A stretch of 64,000 nucleotides of DNA from Wolfiporia cocos. Its lineage: Eukaryota > Basidiomycota > Agaricomycetes > Polyporales > Phaeolaceae. Of this stretch, positions 35,339 to 46,877 are shown piece after piece (position 1 is the first letter of the stretch; each line of letters begins with the position of its first letter). Location of the stretch: the NCBI GenBank assembly GCA_029448655.1, contig JACCLO010000008.1, positions 1,240,001 through 1,304,000 on the forward strand. Direction: 5' to 3'. The notes under the pieces were generated by a model, which was given only the letters and a program-made list of their open reading frames with translations, was not told the DNA's origin and did not search any database. Position numbers and translations under genes: made by a program.

Positions 35339-36937
35339 CTACACTACTTCCTCATCTGCTATCTGCATCCTATAAGATTCACTATTGCTAGCTCCCCAAG
35401 ACCAGGAGTTGCTCGGAGAGCTAGTATGTGCAGTATTTGACAATGTGCCAACCTGTACAGTCGCACTTGAGGAAAGCTCACGAAGATCTAAAGCCAGGCG
35501 AGAAAGGAGTATAGAAGTCAGGCTACCAGGAAAGACGACGATCAGTATGCGTAGAAAATAATTCGATTGAATGTACGGCATACATAGCAGTCCATGACAT
35601 CCAGACTTCAATCAGCTGAATCGATGCTCGCGTCAAATGAGCGTTCGGCAATCCATAGCGTTTACATACCTCTTTCTGGTGCCCGGTAGCAATGCCAATC
35701 ACATTCACGATACACAAGAATCTTATAATAGTCAGCATGAGTATAAATCTCGAGGGTAAAATAGTTGCGACTTACCCGAAGCATGTTGCCGCTGAGGATA
35801 TATCACATTCTCAGATTCAGCAAACACAGTTGTACATGCAACTCACTATCTCTCAAGAGGATGTCTTTCGCACTGATTGCAGAACCAGCAGCAACTCCGT
35901 TTGAGGTCCTGCCTCTATTGGGTATCGTTTTCATGCATGTGAGAATAAAGACGAGAAGGTCTGATGCCAGCGATGAACCTCGGGCAACCATCATCACTAT
36001 CGGCTCATCAGTAGCTGCTTTTGTCCAGGTGTCACATTCACATACAGCTAAAATTAGAATTGTAAGCAGACCATTGCATAAGAAGTTCTCCGCACACTCA
36101 CTCTTCATATACGTGTTCATTACCCCTAATACTCAACATGCATGCTTGCCTTCCGTCTAGGCCACTAAGCACTGGCAATGAAGCAATGAAGATATACTAA
36201 CGAGAGGTCAGTTCCGATCAATTGCAAGAATCACACTGCTCACTATAGTAATAGAAGGATTGACTGCCCCCGAAAGGAGCACCGAAGCAGCAATCCAATA
36301 GTTGCGCTCGTACATAGCGAAGACACGTAATGCAGCAAACGCTATCGCATGACAATTATCAGAACACGAATATCACATAGAGAGTGCTACTTACTGGTAG
36401 AGCTCACAATCTCAATCATGTCAAAAGCCATCTGTGTTCGCAGAACTATACCGCAACTGCTCGGATCACATTCAATATCGTCAGCTGCTAGTTTTCACAA
36501 ATTGCATTAACCTCTGTAACAGTCGTGAGTACATTCCATAGTACCTAGCGCATACTGGGGATACTTGCATGTGTGTTTTGCCAGCCCGGCCAGGCAATCC
36601 GAGCCAGCAGCTGAAGGATCAGATTAATCTGCGCCGGGTACCTGTACCCATAGTACAGACAATTGGCGAATGACATTTTTCTACTCCAGATGTATTTAAC
36701 TTCCCGATCTATCGTTAGCAGCCAGTCGTATGCGCACAGCGCTGCCGTTGGAAGATCAGCGTGTGTCAAGGGGAAGCTAACTTGAGAGGTTACCTGAAGA
36801 GGACCAATACATGTAGTTCTCGAGGTAAAGAAAATTTTCAACCCACCTTGTAGAATACCAATAACGTTAGAACAATCAAGCGCTGGACACATGGGTACTC
36901 ACAGTATCGGATACGTTGCAGCAACAGGCCCGGGCAT
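35339..36937 (-). CDS. DUF6533 membrane protein, copy 2
   Basis: Inverted paralogue of the gene at 25670-27305 with the same exon order. It starts MPGPVAATYPIL, splices to WVENFLYLENYMYW and then ALCAYDWLLTIDREVKYIW. The later blocks FAALRVFAMYERNYWIAAS, LASDLLVFILTC, LLTIIRFLCIVNVIG and LTSILLSRLALDL are all open at the matching places. The stop is TAG at 35339-35341. Donor and acceptor sites are shared with copy 1, though the exon 3 end and exon 4 start differ slightly and keep frame. It appears intact. Function is unknown; the family is known only as basidiomycete multi-pass proteins. It lies just right of the hAT-like element at 32756. Confidence 0.75.
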
Positions 36938-37719
36938 CGTTGAAGTGGGAGAGAGATTAGGTTGCAGAGCAAGAAGCTGACACTCACTGAATCACTGAAC
37001 GGGTTATAACTGTTACACAACATCAACTCGTGATAGAGCGTCTTGTTGGATCCAGTCCGAAGAAGTACCGTAGACAGTAAGCATGCTTATGTCGCCAATT
37101 TGCACTGCAGCAGCGTGATGAAAGATCAGTCATGTAATGTCAACCTCCCCTGTAAGCGCATAACGAGTACAGGTACATGCCCCTCCGGGACTTTCAGCTG
37201 TAAGTGATGCACTAACCATTAGGCGTGGTTCGCAACGGGGCCGTGTGAGCACTGCAATGTTATCTCATGCAGGTCCTGGCGCCGATAGATTGAAAATCGT
37301 TCAACTTGTGAGAATGTGATATTGTAATCATGGGCCACACATCAACAAATCTATCAAGAGAGTGACGGTAACATCGCCAACGATTCAAGTGAAACGACAG
37401 TTGTTCAGGGCAAGGAAACATGCGAGCACTGACTTGGTGTAGCTTGACAGACGGGGGCAGTGATGGTAGTGTCTACGTTCTTTGATCACTCAATGAAACA
37501 TTGAGAAGTTTTGCCTTTACGAGAAATCTTGTTGTGTTCCTTTACTTAGGAATTATGCCCGGCCTCCTCTTTAACCTGGAAATGAGAGATCCACTATCGG
37601 AGTTTCTCTGCAACCAGTGGAATCTGAATGTTGAACGTTGGACAGTGGTCCAACAACAAAATATTACCGGATGAGACAGCGTCATATCACTCTCGATCAG
37701 GCCGAATTAGGCATATCTC

Positions 37720-38882
37720 ATCGACTTATACTAAATCTCTTCGTCCTCAATATAAGCTCTGAAAACGCAACATTGATCACTGCACGCAACGACACAAGCC
37801 AGGAATGTAAAAGAAAATTACACCGCAAACTTAATATCTATATTTCCATGACTTTCTTGCCTCGGCAGAGTTAATTGTGCAGAAGGGGTCCATTGCGTAG
37901 GAGTCTAGCCGTAGTATCGATATCGCCGTCATGTCACATGTCATATATCACGCGCCGATGGCTCGACGGCTGTAACATTCCACAGCATCCATCTTTGCCG
38001 CCGGCTGGATATGTCATACTATTCATATAGAGCAACTGGCATAGGGTGAGATTTGAGATACTCTCTAGATCATTTGTACTCGGTGGCCAAAGTCGCGCCG
38101 CCACAAGGGCGATCCTGCTCCTGCTCTCCTAAACCGAGCCCCTTTCACGCTCCACCCGCAGACTCTTTCAATCGGCTTCAAGTTTCTCCTGGGCATAGGA
38201 GTGTGCAGGTGCAGAGTGCTCCGATGCCTCTGCGCTGCCGGTGGATGGACGCTTGGCCACTGTCGAGAGGCGCCGAGGACCTACAACCCCGGTAATTGCG
38301 CCCGACCACGCATCTAACTTGCGACCGGCACTAGAAGGCGTCGGCATGCGGCAGTCCGAGGCCTGCTCCGGGCGGGGTTAGAAGAGCGAGAGGAGGTGTC
38401 TACATTTGTCCTCGGCAAGGTAATTCGGCTCCGGGCGACAGGCGGAACGTTGGTGTTTCAGCGACGGTTGTCGTCGTCGGATGTGAGCGCAACGGCGGGA
38501 ACAACGAGCTCGACAGCGGCGGGGACGCGGCGAGCTGCTCGCACACTGTCGGCGTCGGGTGCATGACGAGAGCGGTGCCGCGGAGCGCACGGTGACGTCG
38601 GGTGCATGTGGCCGCGCCACAATATCCGTCGGTGTACCTTGGCGCTGATGCCCGATTAGGCAACATGCCACCTGTGCGCGTGTTTGGTGTCCGCCCTCTG
38701 ACTGCATCGCTGCCATTCGCGCCGCTTCCGTTCCTTAGTTAGTCTCTCCTTTCATATAGTGGCGCCTCGGGGCGGTGGCTGACGGTCGTCTTCGCCCTCC
38801 TCACACCCCTCACCCGCTAGTCCGAATCGCAACTACACGACTATCTTCACGAACCCCCTACCGACGACGGTCTCACGCCGCA
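37720..38882. other. Boundary between repeat block and gene array, long GC-rich leader
   Basis: From about 38050 the base composition turns GC-rich and CG-rich up to the CSC1 start. Frames on both strands (38053-38295 +, 38378-38716 -) have no recognisable domain. This stretch probably holds the CSC1 promoter and 5' leader. Confidence 0.45.
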
Positions 38883-41800
38883 ATGTCGGCATTTGCGCAG
38901 AGTGCGGCCTGTGCGGCCGGTACTTGTGCACATCATCTCGCCGCCCGGGCATCGTCTGGCATCAACAACGCTACCAGCTACTCCACCCCGACCTTCGTGA
39001 CTGCCATCGTATTCAACTCGGCCGTCTTTGGCGGTGAGATCCTCGCGTTCACCCTCCTCCGCCCATACTTCCCTGCGATCTATCAGCCTCGCACATATGT
39101 CCCGCCCGAGGGGTAAGTCCTGCGTCCTGTCTGTCTCTTTCACCCGCGCTTTCCTTGCCCTCAAGTATTCAACCGACCTGCATCGTCCACGTTCGGCCCT
39201 TATCTTTGGTGTCGTTGCATGACTGACCGTCCGCTTTGCAATAGCAAACGGGCGCCGGCTTTGACTCAGTACTTTTTGTTCTGGCCATGGGCTATCTTCA
39301 AGGCAGACTACCGTGCGATAAAGGATGTCAATGGTCTTGACGCCTACTTCTTTGTTCGGTACCTGCGCACGATGATTCGCGTGTTGGTTCCTATCTGGTT
39401 CATCTCATGGGTCATCCTCCTGCCCGTGGACTCTGTAGGAACAACGAGTGGCCAAAGTGACAGCCTGACTCAATTTGAATTTGGCAATATCGGTAAACGT
39501 CAGCAGTCACGGCTATGGGCGCACCTTGTTCTCGCATGGGTTTTTACCAGTGAGTAGTGAATGCGTCCCTACCGTGCAAGGTTATTGACCGCCGCTATTC
39601 GCGTCAAGTTTGGATATGGTGGAACATCCGCCATGAGATGTCGCACTTTGTCAAGATCCGGCAGCGGTGGCTCATGTCATGTGAAACTTCCTCATCGGCG
39701 CAGGCAAATACCGTCCTTGTGACCGGCGTTCCGCAGAGGTATCTCAGCGAGGCTGCCCTCCGCCGCCTCTTCGCGCATCTGCCAGGCGGCGTCGCGAAAG
39801 TATGGGTGAACCGCGACCTCAAGGAGATGCCTGAATTGTACGAACGCCGCGTCAATGCTTGTAAGATGCTTGAGTCCGCTGAGACCACTCTTCTGCACAC
39901 CGCCATCAAGCTTCGGAACAAGCGCCTTGAAAAGGAGGCCAAGGCGGCGAAGAAGAACGGCAAGAAAGTCGACCAGGATAGCGAAGGACGGCACTTGACG
40001 GAGATGAGCCCCATAGACACGGAGCGGGGCGACGTCTCGCTCGCAGATCAACTTGTACCTCGCGAGAAGCGCCCCACGCACCGATTGCCGTTGAAGTCAT
40101 TCCTCCCCTCGCTCCCGCTCGTCGGAAAGCAGGTCGACTCGATTGACTGGGCTCGGGAGGAGATTGCCACAACGTCCGCCGAGTTGAAGAAGGCCCGGCG
40201 CACCCTCGCGCGCGAGGTATCGCGCTCGTCCAGCACCGACCACATCCCAACACGAGACAGCGATGATGTTCACGATCCGAACGCGAACATGCTGGGCACC
40301 GCCCTGGACACGATCGGAAACACTCTGGCGACCACGCTGGCGAATGTGCCGCTGGCCAACACGCTGGTGCAGACGAAGAGCTCAGAGCAAACGTACCCGC
40401 CGTTGAACTCTGCGTTCATCCTCTTCAACCAGCAGATCGCCGCACACTTGGCGGCGCAGAGCTTGACCCACCATGCGCCGTATCGGATGGCGCAGAAGCA
40501 TATTGGCGTAGCTCCCGCGGACATCATTTGGAGTAACCTGAACATGAACCCATACGAGGCGAAGATACGGTCGGCTATCAGCTGGGCAGCGACGCTCGGC
40601 TTGATCGTTCTGTGGTCGTTCCCTGGTAAGCCATTGGTCCTCCTTACCTATTAAGATCGAGCTCTGACACCATGTCTAGTTGCATTCATCGGTGCGGTCA
40701 GCAACATTCACTCCCTGTGCTCGACGTACCATTGGCTGGCGTGGGTCTGCGACCTCCCCAAGGAGATTGTGGGGATTATTTCTGGTATTCTCCCTCCGGT
40801 CTTGCTGGCTGTCCTTATGATGCTACTGCCAATTGTGTTGCGGATCATGGCACGGGCTGAGGGCATGACCACCCGGTCGTCTGTCGAGCTCAGCTTGATG
40901 AGCCGGTACTTCCTCTTCCTGGTCATTGTGAGTAATCCTACTTTTGTCCTGCTCATTGCTTCTAATCAGTCGCTGGTAGCACTCGTTCCTCATCGTGACC
41001 CTGAGTTCGGGTATCATCGCTGCGTTGCCGTCACTGCTGGAGGACCCGGGCGACATCCCGTCATTGTTGGCAAACAACCTCCCGAAGGCTTCGACGTTCT
41101 TCCTCACCTACATTATCCTGCAAGGCTTGTCTGGGACGGCATCGGGCTTCCTCTCCATCGTGCCGCTGGCGATCTACTATGTGAAGCTTTACCTCACGGG
41201 CAGTACCCCGCGTTCAATTTATCACATCAAGTTCGAGCTGCGGTCCGTGCAGTGGGGCACAACCTTCCCGACGGTTACGCTGCTCACCGTCATCAGTGCG
41301 TCGATCTTTTCTGGAATTCTGTGATCGAGTGTGGTCTGATGATCCGCGATTGCGCAGCACTCTCGTACTCGGTTATCTCGCCGATTATCAACGGACTTGC
41401 GCTCGCGACCTTCTTCCTCTTTTACCAGATGTGGAAGTACCACTTCATGTGGCAGCTCGGACAGCCGCGTGCGACGGAGACCGGTGGCCTGTTCTTCCCG
41501 AAGGCGATCCAGCATATTTTCATCGGGTTGTACCTGCAACAGGTCTGCCTGGCCGCCCTGTTCTTCCTCGCGCAAGACGCCCAGGGGCAGCCGAGTGCGG
41601 TACCCGAAGGCGCGCTCATGGTGGTGCTCATCGGGTTCACGGTAAGCTGTGAAGACGACTTGCTGACGGTCGTGGCATTGACCCTGTCCACCCCCAGGCG
41701 TTCTTCCACCTCATCATCAGCAACTCCTACGGCCCGCTCATTGAGTACCTGCCGCTAACGCTCGCCGCGGAGGAGCTCGCGCAGAGCCCAGACCCGAACC

Positions 41801-42390
41801 GCGCCGAGGCGGCGCGCGAGCTGCGCGAGAGCGACTCTGCCGTGGACGTCGCGTCCGCGCAGCAGGAGAAGATGCAGCAGCAGGGACAGGAGATGCGCGC
41901 GCGCCCGGTGTCGGAGAACGGGAAGGCGCGCGAGAAGACGGTCGAGGACGTGGAGGCGGACGCGGACGTGGAGGCGGGCTCGGTGACGGAGTCCGGGTTC
42001 CTGTCGCCGGACCGGCGCTCGCGCGTCGAGCAGCGGTCGGCGGGCACGGGCACGGCGAAGCGGCGGTCAATACTCAGCAAGGAGCGGCGGTCGATGTACG
42101 GCACCGAGCGGCTGTCGGCGTATGGGTCCGAGCGGCGGTCGATGGTCGGGACGACGATGGAAAGCGTGCAGGGCGTGGACGAGGAGTCGGGCCCGAAGGA
42201 CTTTTACCACCCCGCGAGCGTGGAGCCGCAGCAGACGATATGGATACCGGTCGACGAGCTGGGGCTGGCGGAGGCGGAAGAGCGTGCGAATCGAGAGAGG
42301 GGCATCAAGGTCTCGACGGTGGATGCGCATATGGACCAGAATGGCCATGTGGATATCACGGGCGCGCCGCCGGACGATGGCGGCCATTAG
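38883..42390 (+). CDS. CSC1/OSCA (TMEM63) calcium-permeable stress-gated cation channel
   Basis: Mechano/osmosensitive cation channel of the DUF221 family, expected in the plasma or endomembrane. Seven exons close exactly (38883-39112, 39245-39549, 39609-40625, 40680-40927, 40980-41295, 41358-41641, 41698-42390), giving 1030 aa. Order: N-terminal membrane helices (from about residue 36, TFVTAIVFNSAVFGGEILAF), a long cytosolic domain starting WWNIRHEMSHFVKIRQRW with the RRM-like TVLVTGVPQRYLSEAALRRL, then the pore-forming helices with GILPPVLLAVLMMLLPIVLR, LQGLSGTASGFLSI, YSVISPIINGLALATFFLF and AALFFLAQDAQGQPSAVPEG. The last exon is a long charged tail (about 200 aa, repeated RRS motifs) likely to be cytosolic and regulated by phosphorylation. 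The start ATG gives MSAFAQSAAC. No defects seen. Confidence 0.93.
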
Positions 42391-43574
42391 GAGGAATCGG
42401 TATATGGGGAGTGGGTTGGAGGTGAGTGGTCATCGACCTAGGGAGAATATGCGTTCTGAACACCTGCATCTGTTGCCTAGGTTGTGTCAGCTTGAGTATG
42501 CTTCATGATTGCGTTCCCAAATGTTCCAAGGAAAAGTATCATCAGAACTATTTCCGTTGTCACTCGTTGCTTCATCGAATATATGATATGGATTCACTTA
42601 AATCTGGCGTTGTCCTGTGTACTTCTAGGCGCATGCTTCTTGATTATGTTGATTTGTCTAGGAGTTCAGTGAAATATACCCTTCACAGAGATTCATTCCA
42701 GTTGTGTGGTCTTGTTCTTGATATCGATATTCCCTGAGCGTTCAAAGGCGCCACAACATGTACAGAGAATATCATGCAGAGCAAACACCTTGCATGGTTG
42801 ATTATGGGAGGGATAGTTGTTTGATGAGAGTCGTGGTCCTTGTCGATGAGTCGCTCTACATGATGGAACATTTGTCAGCGCTATGAACACATTTGTCACT
42901 CTGATTGCCTACCCGGGTAATGTCAGAGGGCAGAGTGGCGGGTCTGGTATGTGGATATGCGTTCGTATCAACGAGAAATCGATTTCCATGTCTTCAATAC
43001 TGATATCTACCGTCGAGAGGAGAGAACGCGACATAGCTCCGGCTGCAGTGAAACAGGAACTCGCCTGAACTGCCCTAATAGGGCAGCGCCACTGCCGCTG
43101 TCCCGAAACATATGTGCTCCTTCTCCCTACTGTCTTTCGTCAGAAAATTTCAGTCCAACGTATCTTGCTTCACAGCACGTCTCGGGAGGTTGTGGGAGAT
43201 AAAACTGTTCACTTTTTACTAGTACAACGAACCGCACGGCTCGCTCGGCACACTGGCAGTCGGCACCGCCTCGGTGAAGCGCACCTCACGTGGGCGCGTC
43301 GCGACACGTTGCACGTGGAGGCAGAGTGGAAGATGCTCGAAGCAACGACCTCGCCCTAACAAACGCTGACTGTGCTTCGGAACATCCAGACATTCATAAC
43401 ATAACATAGCGCCATCGGGAACCACTCCCGGCCCTATAAAGTAATTACTTCCCCGTCTCCGTGCCCTTCATCTCTACGTCCCGCAGTACCTTGCACACCG
43501 CGACCGCACGGACATCAGTCCTGGCTGGATCCTGACCTAGACGATTAGCACCTGTACTGTGATCGGGAGGCCAA
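42391..43574. other. Intergenic between CSC1 and the FYVE-RING gene
   Basis: 3' flank of CSC1 and upstream region of the next gene. No supported frame; the short ORFs on both strands have no domain. No RNA gene recognised. Confidence 0.5.
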
Positions 43575-46039
43575 ATGTCCTCGGCGGGAGGGCTTCCGCT
43601 GCTCAGTGGTCCTCCGCCATCTGACGCCACAGCGGCAGGCGAGCAGTCGTGCAGAAAGTGCGACAAGGAGTTCAATATCATATTTACCCGTTCCCGCAAG
43701 TGCATGCACTGTGGTGAGTGCTTGCTCCAAGCTGTACTGATGCCCCATGCCACTCGCCGCGGGCCACAGCTCGTTTCGAGGTGCGGCATGCGCGACTGTA
43801 CAGTTGCACTCTCGAGAGACTCCGAGCGCATCGCCTCGAAAGCCGTGGGCTCCTCGAGGAGGCACACATGGCTGCCTAGCTGCCAAGGCGGTCCGCTATC
43901 CAAACTCTACAACACGACTGGAATAGACGCTCTGCTATGTGGCCGCTCGGCAGCTCAGTCTGTGCCCTTCTCGTAGTGCCTTGCGGAGAGGATTCTTGAT
44001 CTTCATGTTCGCATATGCGGGGGCCCTTCTGGGTTATGCGGCTCGGCTGCAGTGACATGTGCTCAATGGCGGAGAAATCGACACTGCCTGCGCGCTGCCT
44101 GGTGTCCTCGCGGCAATCCTATGACATAGTCCTGCCGCTTCACGCTTTTGAACACGATCTCAAACCTTCCGCGAACCCACTGACAGTCGGCAGGTTATCT
44201 CTACTGTCATTCATGCACGGACTTCCAGGCGCTCATGCCTCGCGGTGGCGCAGAAACGGGCTATGAAGTCGTCAACGTCTGCGCATTCTGCATCGACAAC
44301 TTGACTAGTAAGCCACGCGAATTCTGTCCTGACAGCAGCGAATGCGATGCTAACGACGGCAGCGGTCAGTAACCGCCGGAGGGAAGGGTCATCTCAGGAT
44401 GCAGTCGCTTGCACGACTTAAATCATATGCGAATGCATATAATATCAACTTCAACGGCGTGCTCGAGAAGGACGACCTCATCGATGTGCTCATCGCAGCC
44501 AGGGTGCGTGTTCGATCGTCGCCGCACTATGTGATTCCCAAAGTAACGCACAAAATAGCGCCCGAATGGGTGTCTGCCGCCGGGGAACGAGGTGGGTCGG
44601 CTTCGCTCTCTTCATGGATGAGCTACGTGCGAATGCGCATATCGCAGGAGTTCTATAGAAAGAACAGCGTGCCAAACCGAAGAAGCAGCCGCCCGCGCGG
44701 CGTGTTCACTCGCGCGATGGACGCCATGGGCCCGGACCGCCCCCCGCGTCAGCCGCAGCCGCAGCCGCAGCCACAGCCAGCGTATCAGCCCCGCCAGCGC
44801 ACGACGTCGGTGCCCAGCACGTTCCCGCGGCCGGATTTGGAGCCGGAGAGGCTGCGTCAGCAGAGGCTGCAGCGCGAGGCAGAGCAGGCGCGACAGCAGC
44901 AGCAACAGCAGCAGCGACAGCGACAACAGCAAAGACAACGGGAGCAGGAACAAAGGCAGCGCGAGTGGCAGCGCCAACAGCAGCAGCAGCGCCAGCAGCA
45001 GCACTGGGCGCCGCCGCCGCCACCGAACTACTCTCGCCCGCCGTCTGGTGTGCCACACCTGAATGTTCCAGGGGGCGCCGCTGGCGCACGGACGCGGCCG
45101 CGGGCATCGTCGACGCACTCGCCTGCGCCGCCGCGCCAGGCATCGCCCGCGCCGCCTGTTCCGAGCCTCGACGAGCTGCTGCGCATGAGCGAGGACGAGA
45201 TCGCACACCTGTCGATCGGGACGCTCAAGGCGGTGCTGTTCCAGAATCATGTGAACGCGCGGCTTGTGGTCGAGAAGGAGGAGCTCGTCGGGAAGGTGCG
45301 GACGCTGGTCGAGGCGGAGCGCGGGGAGCGCACGCGGAGGGCGGAGCTGGAGGAGGCGGAGAGGATTATTTATGCGGAGATTGAAAGGCAGCGGTTGGTG
45401 GAAGAGGCGGAAAGAGAGGCGAGAGAGAGGATTAGGAGAGAAATGGAGGAGAGGGAGAGGCGAGAGCGAATAGAGAGGGAAAGGAGGGAGAGTGAGGAGA
45501 TGGCGCGGGTACAGCAGGAACGTGAAAACTTAGCCGGTGAAGCGGGCCAGGAAGTATCAGCAGAAAGGGAGGCGGATGCAGCGACACTCATGGATGATGA
45601 CGTAAGTGAAATGCAAGTGAACACGGAATCGGACGCGACAGCCCGCGCAACTGAAACGCAGCCTGCAAGTCCACACATTGCCGAACCTGCTGCTGAAGAC
45701 GCGATGGAGACACAAGCGAAGCCGCCCACTCCCCCACCAAAGCCAGCCTCGACTACGCCGAGCCCGGGTCTGTCGTATAACAACATGGCCTCTCGACTCG
45801 AACGTAATGGTCTCTGTGTGATTTGCCAGGATGAGGAAGCAAACATAGCTATTGTAGATTGCGGGTAAGTGATTGCTACATTTCTCACTTGTTGGAGGTC
45901 ATTCATAAATGCACTTTGCAGCCATCTGTGTTTGTGCCGCCCATGCTCGGATCTGATCATGAAAAGCTCCAAGGAGTGTCCGCTGTGTCGAACACGCATC
46001 GTGACAGAGCAGCGGCTGCTCAGGATCTTTAAGACGTGA
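43575..46039 (+). CDS. FYVE-SAP-RING E3 ubiquitin ligase (rififylin/RNF34-like)
   Basis: Predicted endosome-linked RING ubiquitin ligase. Exons 43575-43713, 44194-44307, 44370-45864 and 45922-46039 close in frame, 621 aa. The FYVE-type finger is split by intron 1: SCRKCDKEF, RKCMHCG, then YLYCHSCTDFQALMPR and VCAFCIDNL. A SAP-like helix pair follows (LARLKSYANAYNI...LEKDDLIDVL). Then come a Gln/Pro-rich low-complexity middle, a second SAP-like block (LLRMSEDEIAHLSIGTLKAV), a Glu/Arg-rich coiled coil and a C-terminal RING finger (CVICQDEEANIAIVDCGH, CLCRPCSDL, CPLCRTRIV). This is the domain order of animal rififylin/RNF34. A stretch in exon 3 (about 44502-44646) starts GTGCGTG and ends CAG and could be a further in-frame intron. 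Intron 1 is unusually long (480 bases). Confidence 0.88.
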
Positions 46040-46877
46040 TTTGAGTCATTCTTACTTGGCCTGCTACTTCGCGTATATAATGGTACTTCGGTGTCTCCTG
46101 TTTTTAATTGCTCGATATTTACTCCCAGGTTCACTCCCAGTAGCTTGTATCAAAATGTACAACAGCGACTATTTTCCGTATAATTCCTGCTGAATCAGTA
46201 TTGTATGAGATTTTACATCATGCAAGATCTGATTGAAACCAGAGTCACCACACACGTCATTTGTTGTGGTCTGCGGCTAATTGCCTTTGCCACATTGTCT
46301 GCTCTGGTGCGCGCTACAGTGCACTAGCTATACTGGTCATTGGCACAGCGGTTCGAGATTGGATGAGCGCAGATCTGAATCCGAGCGAGAATATATCATT
46401 AGGTTTAGTAGATCGAGGCAACGGGCGCCAACGACTGTCGCTAGTGGGATTGATGAATAGCGGGATCGATGGCCAGAGGTTATGTCAACGAGGTATGAGA
46501 GCCAGAACTGAGAAGTGTAATGCCTATATACCTCATTTTCGCTGACATTAAAGCCTGCACACTATCATTCGGGGGGTTCAGTCTCAGCAAACTGCTGCCC
46601 TGGTCTGTATTTACATGCAAAACCTGTCAAGACACCATTGCAGGGAGTCCAGTGATGCATGATGCAATATGATCAATGTCAATGTCCTTTGTGAATAGTG
46701 AATGTCACCGCGCAGTGACCATGACCGTACGCGATCACCCGCGTCGCGGAGAACGAATTGCAATTGCGTGGATCGGCGCCCCAGGCTCGAGTACCAGCCC
46801 GCAGACTTGCCACCCCGCGACTTGCTCACCAACAACGCTCCTGGCTCGCTCATCATCACCTAGATTGATTCTGGAGA
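46040..46877. other. Intergenic between E3 ligase and PHD/chromo gene
   Basis: No gene, RNA or repeat that I can support. Frames are under 100 codons and cover neither strand consistently. Confidence 0.5.

Noticed and set aside
38378..38716. 112-codon - strand frame upstream of CSC1
   Set aside because: GC-rich leader sequence with Arg/Ser-rich translation, no introns and no domain.
40769..41758. 329-codon frame crossing CSC1 exons 4-7
   Set aside because: It reads through introns with GT-AG sites and switches out of the channel frame after 40927; only parts coincide with true exons.
44612..45250. 212-codon frame on the - strand across the Gln-rich part of the FYVE-RING gene
   Set aside because: Low-complexity Arg/Leu/Ala reading opposite CAG-rich coding sequence; the + strand has real domains, so this is a shadow.
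45370..46134. 254-codon frame on the - strand
   Set aside because: Opposite the coiled coil and RING exons of the FYVE-RING gene; Ser-rich translation without domain.
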